Source: Flavobacteriales bacterium (GTDB lineage: Bacteria > Bacteroidota > Bacteroidia > Flavobacteriales_F > PHOS-HE28). Taken from it: DNA of 64,000 bases. The notes beneath the pieces are model-generated. The model was not told the origin of the DNA, did not search any database, and worked only from the letters and a program-made list of their open reading frames with translations. The stretch covers positions 62,001-126,000 of the forward strand of contig JACJZG010000005.1 in NCBI GenBank assembly GCA_020635715.1. Direction: 5' to 3'. Positions 16,737 to 23,600 of the stretch are shown piece by piece (the first letter of the stretch is position 1; every line of letters begins with the position of its first letter). The translations under genes were made by a program, and so were the position numbers.

Positions 16737-19116
16737 ATGGATGATCGAAGGAGGCATAGCACGAAGACCAGCTGGTGGCTGCTGTTAGGCGCCCTCTGCC
16801 TGGTGGATCTCTGCTCCGCACAGTGCACCACCACCATATCGAGCTTCCCTTACGATGAATCCTTCGAGTCCGGGCCTATCTGGACGGCCGGCGGAGTGAA
16901 CAATGACTGGGAATGGGGCACGCCGGCGCATCCCACGGTGAACAGCGCCGCTCAAGGTCTTTATGCGTGGTGTGTGGGTGGGCTCACCGGCAGCTTCTAC
17001 AGCAACGGCCAGCAGAGCTGGCTGGAATCGCCGTGCTTCGACATCTCGGGCCTCACTTACCCTTGGCTGAGCTTCAGCATCTGGTGGGAGACCGAGCGCA
17101 ATTACGACGGCATCGGGCTTCAATACTCCTTGAACGGGGGCACCACGTGGATCAACCTGGGCGGGAGCACGGTCCCGTCAGACTGTCACACGATGAACTG
17201 GTTCAACAGTGCGAACATCACGGCGCTGAACCTGGCCAGCCCGCGCAGCGGTTGGAGCGGCACGAGCACAACGGGTGGCTGTGCGAGCGGGGGGGGCAGC
17301 GGCGGCTACGTGACCGCCTCGTTCTGTCTGCTCGATGCGCAGTCCATCGATCCGGTGAAGTTCCGCTTCATCTTCGGTGCGGGCACCATCTGCAACACCT
17401 TCGATGGGGTGGCCATCGATGCGATCCACATCGGTGAGGCACCACCGCTAAATGCCGACTTCACATACACCTGCTCGGGCAGTGCTGTGAACTTCTCCGC
17501 AACGGGCAACGTGGGCTGCGTGGAACAAGGTACCTGGAACTTCGGCGATCCATCCTCCGGCGCTGCGAACTCCGCGACAGGCGCTTCCACCGCACATACC
17601 TATCCTGGTCCGGGCAACTACACAGCCACCTTCACCATGACGGGCTCCTGCGGTGCACCGGTCGCCGTGCAACGGAACATCGTGATCGCCGGGCTTTCGT
17701 TCGATGTGGTCGATGTCAGTTGTACGCCCAACAGCGGATCGGTGACGGTGAACGTCGATGGGGGCGTAGGGCCCTTCACCTATGATTGGGATCCGGGTGG
17801 TGCGAGCACGGCGATGATCGACGGACTTGCGCCGGGTGAGTACACCGTGTTGGTACAGGCGTCGGACATGTGTCCCTTGCAGGGGTCGGTCGTGGTGGGA
17901 GAGGATGGTGCGAACCTTTCCGCGACAGCCACGGTGACCGATGCGACCTGCGCTGGAAGCGATGATGGCGCGGCCTCGATCTCGGTCTCGGGTGGAACAG
18001 GTACCTACACCTTCGCTTGGGTACCAGGCGGTGGAACGACCTCCGTGGCCACATCGCTCGCCCCGGGGTCATACACCTGTACCGTGTCCGATGAGGCCGG
18101 GTGTTCCGCAGCGGTGGAGGTGGCGATCGATGAGCCGGAAGCCGTGGTCATTGATCCCCTGCCGGACGTGGACCTCTGCGCCGGGGAGAGCACGGTACTT
18201 TCCGCGAACGCGTCGGGGGGTGTTGGGGCGCTGACCTTCACCTGGACCCCCGAGGGTCCGGAAGTGGCACCGGAGTCACCACCACCTACACCGTATCGGC
18301 ATCGGATGCGAACGGATGCACCAGCGATGTCGTTCAGACCGGTGAACGTCTCTGCTCTGGCGGAACCGATGATCACGTGGGACATCGATGCCGGATGCGG
18401 GCCGCTCTGTGTCAACTTCGTGGATGTGACGGGAGCCCGGCTTCGCGCGCGTGGTCGTTCACCGATGGCTCGAACGCAGGGCGACCTGGTGACGGTGGAA
18501 CACTGTTTCAACGAGCCGGTGGGCAGGGGCGAGCCTGACGGTGACATCGGCCGATGGCTGGTACGAGCACCTTGACGCTGGAGGACATCATCACCGTACT
18601 TCCCACGCCGGACGCCGCTTTCCGCGTGACACCGGAGGTGGCGGTGCTGGGCGCTCCCCATGACCTTCGCCCGTTCGGTTCAGTATGGCTGGCGATGCGC
18701 TTCGTGGTCGTTCGGTGATCCACGGACAGCATGGATACCGGAGCGCGGTGTCCTTCACCTATCCGGATATCGGTTGTTACACGGTACGCTGGAGGTGAGC
18801 AAGCGACGATTGCGTCAACTCCTCGGAAGGCCTTGCCTGTGTGGAGGACGCCTTCGCCCTCTACGCGCCGAACGCCTTCACGCCAAATGGCGATGGCTTC
18901 AACGACCTATTCGTCATCCGCACCAGTCGCGACCCGCGGGCGTACAGCCTGACCATCTTCGACCGCTGGGGCCAGGAGGTGTTCGCCAGCGGCGATGCAT
19001 TGCGCGGTTGGGACGGTGGCCTTCTACCTGGAGGTGTCTACGCCTGGCTGGTGCGCATGCGCGATCGGGAAGGCGATGTGCAGCTCCGGCAGGGTCACGT
19101 GACGCTCGTGCGCTGA
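16737..19116 (+). pseudogene. CHU_C-type T9SS surface protein gene disrupted by many frame changes
   Basis: From ATG 16737 a signal peptide ('LLGALCLVDLCSAQ'), a MAM/jelly-roll-like domain ('YDESFESGPIWTAGGVNNDW'), a PKD-like segment and SprB-like 'TCAGSDDGAASISVSGGTG' repeats read cleanly to about 18259. Beyond that, recognisable family sequence continues but hops between frames: 'TTYTVSASDANGCTSDV' (phase 2), 'ITWDIDAGCGPLCVNFVDV' (phase 0), 'WSFTDGSNAG' (2), 'VTVEHCFNEP' (0), 'SLTVTSADG' (1), 'TSTLTLEDIITVLPTPDAAF' (2), 'WSFGDP' (0), 'VSFTYPDIGCYTV' (1). The CHU_C end ('NAFTPNGDGFNDLF' to 'GHVTLVR') is intact at 18841-19116. Residue content is preserved, so clustered assembly indels are more likely than decay. 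The uninterrupted first frame stops at 18575. Confidence 0.8.
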
Positions 19117-19179
19117 GCCAGGCGCGTAGGAAGGATGAAACCGGGTGACCCGGGCTCCACGCGATCATCCCATCATCGG

Positions 19180-20082
19180 TCAGCGGATGTCGTTCTGCTT
19201 GCGCCGGAGCTGTTCCAATTCCTTCTCCAGTTCCTCGCGTGTCTGGGTGCGCATGGCCTCCTCCTTGGCGGCATCGGGCTTGTCGCCCTCGATCTTGTTC
19301 AGGTTGCCTTGAAGCTTGGCCTCGCTGCTCATCAGCTTCGCCAGGTCCGCTTCCCCGCTGGTCAGCTTGGAACGGAGCTTCGCCAACTTCTCCAGGTCCT
19401 TCGGGTCGTTGGTCATCTGGAACTTCTTCTCCAGACCGGCGATCTCTCCGCTCAACTTCGCATTGTTCGCCTGGATCTTGCCCTGCTTGGACTTGATCTT
19501 CTTGAGGTCGCTGTTCAGCTTCGCGCTCTTCTTGTCCAATTTGGCTGCATCGGCCTGGGCGCTCTCCTGTTTGCCGGTGGCCTTGTCCAGGCCCTTCTCC
19601 TTCGAGGTGATCTGTTTCTGGACCACGGCCTTGTTGTACCGGACGGCCATGTCGTACATCGCCTTCTCCGCCGCTTGTTGCTCATCAGCCGCCATGCTGT
19701 CGTTCTTGGCGAAGGCAAGCGTCAGCCTGCCGATCCCCAGCTTCTTGTCCGAGCTGCTGCTGGCCAGGATGGTCAGCGGCATCGCTGTGATGGCCGGTTG
19801 CATCACGCCGATCGCTTTGACGGGTCTGCTACCGCTCAACTCCTTGCTCATTGGCTTGTACTCCGCGCGCCACATGTCCATCGCCTCGTTGCCATCGCTC
19901 TCGAACACCGTGATCGTGAAGGCGGGAAGCTTGTGGGTGCCATTGGTCATCGAATCAGGAACGACCGTGATGGTATTGCTCCAGAGCAATGCATAGCCCT
20001 CCTTGGTGGTCTGGGCGTTCGATGCCAAGGCGCAAAGGAGGGAGCAAGTGAAGAGCAGGTGGTGACGCATGTTTCCGATCAT
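19180..20082 (-). CDS. Exported coiled-coil protein of unknown function
   Basis: A 300-residue protein (296 if the inner ATG 20070 is used). Signal peptide 'MRHHLLFTCSLLCALASNAQ', a 100-residue N-terminal domain ('EGYALLWSNTITVVPDSMTN', 'AFTITVFESDGNEAMDMWRAEY'), then a long Lys/Ala/Glu/Leu heptad region (about 150-300) predicted to be a coiled coil, ending 'LEKELEQLRRKQNDIR'. No enzyme motif. A minus-strand TACTTTCA box (20091-20098) precedes the ATG at 20082 by eight bases, giving a short leader. Periplasmic location inferred. Confidence 0.75.
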   Translation of the reverse strand: MIGNMRHHLLFTCSLLCALASNAQTTKEGYALLWSNTITVVPDSMTNGTHKLPAFTITVFESDGNEAMDMWRAEYKPMSKELSGSRPVKAIGVMQPAITAMPLTILASSSSDKKLGIGRLTLAFAKNDSMAADEQQAAEKAMYDMAVRYNKAVVQKQITSKEKGLDKATGKQESAQADAAKLDKKSAKLNSDLKKIKSKQGKIQANNAKLSGEIAGLEKKFQMTNDPKDLEKLAKLRSKLTSGEADLAKLMSSEAKLQGNLNKIEGDKPDAAKEEAMRTQTREELEKELEQLRRKQNDIR

Positions 20083-20121
20083 TGGGTGTGTGAAAGTAGG
20101 GACGATCGCGGGGCTGGCTGG

Positions 20122-20718
20122 TCACTTCGTCGTGGAACCGTCGTTCTCCTGAAGGTCGACCAATGTCCGATAAACACGATGCAAGGGCAGGCCCATCACC
20201 GTGTAGAAGCTGCCTTCGATGTGCCCCACGGCGACATAGCCGATCCAATCCTGCACGCCATAGGCACCCGCCTTGTCGAAGGGGGTGTGCCGTTCTACGT
20301 AGTAAGCGATCTCCGCCGGGGTCAACCGGGCGAAGGTGACGATGGCCGTATCGGAGAAGCTGACGGTCCGGTCCTTGGTCCGCATGCAGACACCGGTGAC
20401 CACCTGGTGCTTCCTGCCGGAAAGCAATGCCAGCATCCGAGCTGCATCAGCAGCATCCTCCGGTTTGTTCAGGAGAAGGTCGTCGACGATCACCGTGGTG
20501 TCCGCCGTGATCAATACCTGGTCCGCAGCGAGTGATCCGGTATAGGCCTCTGCCTTCTTCCGGGCCAGATGCTCGGCGACCTGCTCGTTGGGCATGCCTG
20601 CCGGTGGTGTCTCATCAATGTCGGTGCGCGTGATCTCAACTGGAAGGTCGAGGCCCTGCAAGAGCTGCCGTCTTCGTGGTGATGCGGATGCGAGGATCAG
20701 GCGCCAGCGGAGCTTCAT
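20122..20718 (-). CDS. maf: Maf-family nucleoside triphosphate pyrophosphatase
   Basis: A 198-residue Maf protein. The signature 'ILASASPRRRQLL' (residues 8-20) and 'ITADTTVIVDDLLLNKPED' are the nucleotide and metal-binding elements; 'FARLTPAEIAYYVERHTPFDKAGAYGVQ' is the second Maf block, with Lys and Gly residues that contact the substrate. Members hydrolyse non-canonical or methylated NTPs. The ATG at 20718 overlaps the stop of the UbiA-family gene by four bases, so it is the last gene of the coupled minus-strand operon. The frame remains open upstream but only antisense to ubiA-like coding. Confidence 0.93.
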   Translation of the reverse strand: MKLRWRLILASASPRRRQLLQGLDLPVEITRTDIDETPPAGMPNEQVAEHLARKKAEAYTGSLAADQVLITADTTVIVDDLLLNKPEDAADAARMLALLSGRKHQVVTGVCMRTKDRTVSFSDTAIVTFARLTPAEIAYYVERHTPFDKAGAYGVQDWIGYVAVGHIEGSFYTVMGLPLHRVYRTLVDLQENDGSTTK

Positions 20719-21740
20719 GGCAGGAAACGGATGAGCATGGCGTAACCGATGGCCATCACCATCGCGAGCTTCATGATGTTCCCCGCCCGGATGAACTCCT
20801 CGCGATGTTGCGCCTGGTAGGTGAAGCCCGCCGAAAGCAACAAGGGGCCGATGACGCCGATGCCGATGTACCAATAGGACAGCGGGTCGCGAAGCAGCTG
20901 CGAGCGAACAAGCAGCAGCAGCGCGATGATGATGGCGATGTGGGTGAGCGCGATGGCCTTCGCCCATTTCATGCCCCAGACGATGGGCAGCGTCCGGCAG
21001 CCATCGGCTTCATCCCCCTTCACGTCAGCCATGTCCTTCTGCAGCTCACGCACAAGGGTGCTGAGGAAGGCGAATACCGCGAAGCCGAGGATCCAATACC
21101 ACAATTCGATGTGGAAGGGTTGCATCTCGTACCGATCGCCGTTCGGAAGTGCCACGATCCAGGCCGGATCCATGGCACGCTGCAGCAAGGGCAGCTCGTA
21201 CAGCCCGACGGTTAGCGGGACCAGGGCGGTCAGCGTGGCAACAAGGCCGTTCCCGATGATCAACCTGCGCTTGAAGGTGGTGCTGTACACCCACAGCGCA
21301 CCAATGGCGAAGGCGGGGAGGGCGGCCCACTTGAAGAGCCCGCTCCGCCAGGCGACGAAAGCACCCAGCAGGAGGCCCAGTCCGCTCAATACAGCATGGG
21401 CGGTCATCGCCACGCGACGCCGGACCGTACGCCCCACGATGACCTTGCCGGGCTTGTTGATCCGGTCGATGCGGGTGTCGAAATAGTCGTTGATCACGTT
21501 GCCACCGGCGGCTATGAGCACCGTACTCAGTACCAGGAGCAGGAAATGCAGCAATGGCATCTGCGGTCCGAAGTGCGCTGGAAGGATGAGCTCGCTCCGC
21601 TGTACATCACCCACTTCCGAGACCAGTTGGCGCAGGGCGCGCTCGAGGTGTCCGCCGATCACCCCGTAGCGCATCAACGCCATGGTGGCCGCGATGATGA
21701 GCAGGTTCGTCGGTCGGGTGAGTTTGAGCAGGTCCTTCAT
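20715..21740 (-). CDS. UbiA-superfamily prenyltransferase
   Basis: A 341-residue polytopic membrane enzyme. The first aspartate motif 'NDYFDTRIDRINKP' (Asn84, Asp85, Asp88, Asp92) and the second 'LQKDMADVKGDEADG' bind prenyl diphosphate through magnesium. It resembles geranylgeranylglycerol-phosphate or homogentisate-type transferases of Bacteroidota more than UbiA proper; acceptor unknown. A stretch of about 35 hydrophilic residues (31-65, 'HLERALRQLVSEVG') separates the first two membrane helices, longer than usual. Its ATG is one base after the kdsC stop, and its stop overlaps maf. Confidence 0.88.
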   Translation of the reverse strand: MKDLLKLTRPTNLLIIAATMALMRYGVIGGHLERALRQLVSEVGDVQRSELILPAHFGPQMPLLHFLLLVLSTVLIAAGGNVINDYFDTRIDRINKPGKVIVGRTVRRRVAMTAHAVLSGLGLLLGAFVAWRSGLFKWAALPAFAIGALWVYSTTFKRRLIIGNGLVATLTALVPLTVGLYELPLLQRAMDPAWIVALPNGDRYEMQPFHIELWYWILGFAVFAFLSTLVRELQKDMADVKGDEADGCRTLPIVWGMKWAKAIALTHIAIIIALLLLVRSQLLRDPLSYWYIGIGVIGPLLLSAGFTYQAQHREEFIRAGNIMKLAMVMAIGYAMLIRFLP

Positions 21741-21741
21741 C

Positions 21742-22269
21742 TCACCACGTGTGCGCCGCTTCCGTCAACCACTTGCCCTGCACCTTCATCGCCTGCTCCA
21801 ACAGGTCGCGCACGCAACCGTGTCCGCCGTTGGCATGGCTCACGTAGGTGCTGATCGCCTTGATCTCGGGTGCCGCATCCGCCGGGCAGCAGGGGAAGCC
21901 AACGCGCTGCATCACGCGGATATCCGGGATGTCATCGCCCATGTAGGCGGTGGTCGCTGGATCCAGGCCGGTGGCCTCGATCAAATGCTCCAGGCGCTGC
22001 ACCTTGTCCGTTTGGTGATCGAAGTACTCCACCACGCCCATGCGCGCGAAGGCTTCGGTCAATCCATCGCTATGCCCGCCGGTGATGACGATGATGCGCA
22101 TGCCTTCCTTGATGGCGTGCTGCACCGCGTAGGCGTCGCGTGAGTGCAGGGTGCGCACGGGATCGATCCCCGGGATGAGCAGGTTGCGGCCGTCGGTGAA
22201 CACGCCGTCCACATCGAAGCAGAACGCCTTGAGTCCCGCCAGCCGTTCCTTATAGGTCCGTGTGTCCAT
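21742..22269 (-). CDS. kdsC: 3-deoxy-D-manno-octulosonate-8-phosphate phosphatase (KdsC-type HAD hydrolase)
   Basis: A 175-residue type C0 HAD phosphatase without cap domain. Catalytic loop 'FDVDGVFTDG' (Asp19 nucleophile, Asp21), loop II 'VITGG', Lys in 'DKVQRLEHL' and loop IV 'YMGDDIPD' are all present. The length and the 'DVDGVxTDG' and 'MGDDIPD' pair are diagnostic of KdsC, which removes phosphate from Kdo-8-phosphate in lipid A-core synthesis. Its start overlaps the upstream DUF2520 gene by 20 bp. In many Bacteroidota the same DUF2520-kdsC-maf neighbourhood occurs. Confidence 0.92.
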   Translation of the reverse strand: MDTRTYKERLAGLKAFCFDVDGVFTDGRNLLIPGIDPVRTLHSRDAYAVQHAIKEGMRIIVITGGHSDGLTEAFARMGVVEYFDHQTDKVQRLEHLIEATGLDPATTAYMGDDIPDIRVMQRVGFPCCPADAAPEIKAISTYVSHANGGHGCVRDLLEQAMKVQGKWLTEAAHTW

Positions 22270-23038
22270 GGTCCGAATGCCCGTGAGCCCGCAGGATCAT
22301 GCTGCTGAGCCTGGCATAGGCGGCGCGAAGTTCGGGATCGTCCGTTAAGCGATCGAGGTGGTGATGTATCGTTCCCAGATCGCCACGACGTGCCGGGCCC
22401 GTAAGGGCTTCCAACGCTCCGATGGCCTCCACCCTGCGCGCCATGGCCACGAAGGCAGGTACCAGGATGTCCGGGTCGATGCCTTTGTCCTGCAGGAGCT
22501 GCTGCGACCGCGCGAGCAGGTAGGTCGGCAGGTTCAAGCTGATGGCCGCGGCCGCATGCACCAGTTCCCGCTGCTGATGATCGAGTGCGTTGACACGGAC
22601 GCTCAGACTGGAGGCCAGTTCCATCAAGGTGGTACGGGCGTGCTCCGAATTGCCATCGATAACCAGGGGTACCCGGGAAAGATCCATTGGTTCGCCTGGG
22701 CTCAGTGCGATGATCGGCCAAAGGACACCGCGGTCGGGATGGGGAAGAAGCTTGTCCAGATCGCCGGCACCGCTCGTGTGGGCGACCACGGCATCACCTG
22801 CCGGTATGTTCATGGCCACATCGGAAATGGCGTCATCGCTCACGGCGATCAAGATGAGGTCGGCATCAGGAAGTGCTTCGTTCAAGTGGAATGCTGTGGT
22901 GTCCAGTTCTGATGCCAGCTCGCGGGCGTGTTCGATGTTCCTTCCCGCGATACCCACGAGACCTCCATCGCCCCGTTGGATCGCATGCCCCAGATGGAAA
23001 GCCGCCCGACCGGTGCCGATGAGGAGGGTTCTGCTCAT
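22250..23038 (-). CDS. Rossmann-fold protein with DUF2520-type C-terminal domain
   Basis: A 262-residue protein. The N-terminal NAD(P)-binding fold shows 'LLIGTGRAAFHLGHAI' (residues 5-20) and 'LILIAVSDDAISDVA'. The C-terminal helical domain has 'HQQRELVHAAAAISLNLPTYLL' and 'ALTGPARRGDLGTIHHHL', the conserved features of the DUF2520 family, which is related to 6-phosphogluconate/ketopantoate dehydrogenase-like proteins. The reaction is unknown. Its ATG overlaps the stop of the ParE-like toxin gene by four bases (ATGA). Confidence 0.85.
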   Translation of the reverse strand: MSRTLLIGTGRAAFHLGHAIQRGDGGLVGIAGRNIEHARELASELDTTAFHLNEALPDADLILIAVSDDAISDVAMNIPAGDAVVAHTSGAGDLDKLLPHPDRGVLWPIIALSPGEPMDLSRVPLVIDGNSEHARTTLMELASSLSVRVNALDHQQRELVHAAAAISLNLPTYLLARSQQLLQDKGIDPDILVPAFVAMARRVEAIGALEALTGPARRGDLGTIHHHLDRLTDDPELRAAYARLSSMILRAHGHSDHGHTDL

Positions 23039-23340
23039 GGTCGTCGCAACATATCTGAAGGGTCCCTGCGTGAATCAAAGATGTCGGCGATACGGACATC
23101 TCGCGCGCTGATCCAGTAAATGATCTTATAGTGTCCTTCGACCAATCGCCGATATTCCTGTTCCGGGTCATTGATCAGATATTCGACAGCGCCAAGTCTT
23201 GGATGCATGCCTAACTCCAGAGCCCGGTTCACGATGCGTTCAGCCAACGCTTCAGCTTGTTCAGCTCCTTGATGTTCGGTCACGTAGTCAAGGATCTCCA
23301 ATAGCCGCGCATAGGCGAACGGCTGGAACACCACCATCAT
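23035..23340 (-). CDS. RelE/ParE family toxin (second locus)
   Basis: A 101-residue protein beginning 'MMVVFQPFAYARLLEILDYV' with 'RIVNRALELGMHPRLGAVEYL' and the core strand block 'EYRRLVEGHYKIIYWISARDVRIADIFDSRRDP'. The Arg-x-Leu-Val-x-x-x-Tyr-x-Ile-x-Tyr pattern and the terminal 'DIFDxRxxP' are typical of ParE/RelE toxins. Both ends are coupled: ATGA overlap with its antitoxin upstream and ATGA overlap with the DUF2520 gene downstream. Molecular target (gyrase or mRNA) not predictable. Confidence 0.88.
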   Translation of the reverse strand: MMVVFQPFAYARLLEILDYVTEHQGAEQAEALAERIVNRALELGMHPRLGAVEYLINDPEQEYRRLVEGHYKIIYWISARDVRIADIFDSRRDPSDMLRRP

Positions 23341-23564
23341 TTCCTCATGTCCTCCTTGATCCGGCGAAGTACCTCTTCTGCAGGGATGCCGCGTCCGGAC
23401 CTGTACTCGGCTTGTGCTTCTGCCACTCGAGCGGTCATGATCACGCTTAAGCGCTCTTCCTGTTCAGCTTGTTCGAGGATCTCACTGATCCGAAGGAGTA
23501 CGACCTCATTCGATTCCTTCTCAAGCAACGAGCGGATCTTGTTCCTGAGTTCCGTGGTGGACAT
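23337..23564 (-). CDS. Antitoxin partner of the second RelE/ParE toxin
   Basis: A 75-residue helical protein starting 'MSTTELRNKIRSLLEKES' from the ATG at 23562-23564; ten more in-frame codons lie upstream ('MPIFGERTAT') but do not match the paralogue at 1648. It continues 'LLRISEILEQAEQEERLS' and ends 'EEVLRRIKEDMRK'. It resembles small addiction-module antitoxins found next to ParE toxins. First gene of the toxin-DUF2520-kdsC-ubiA-maf series and divergent from nothing, since ccmF on its upstream side has the same strand. Confidence 0.75.
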   Translation of the reverse strand: MSTTELRNKIRSLLEKESNEVVLLRISEILEQAEQEERLSVIMTARVAEAQAEYRSGRGIPAEEVLRRIKEDMRK

Positions 23565-23600
23565 GGTCGCGGTTCGTTCCCCGAAGATAGGCATCCAATA

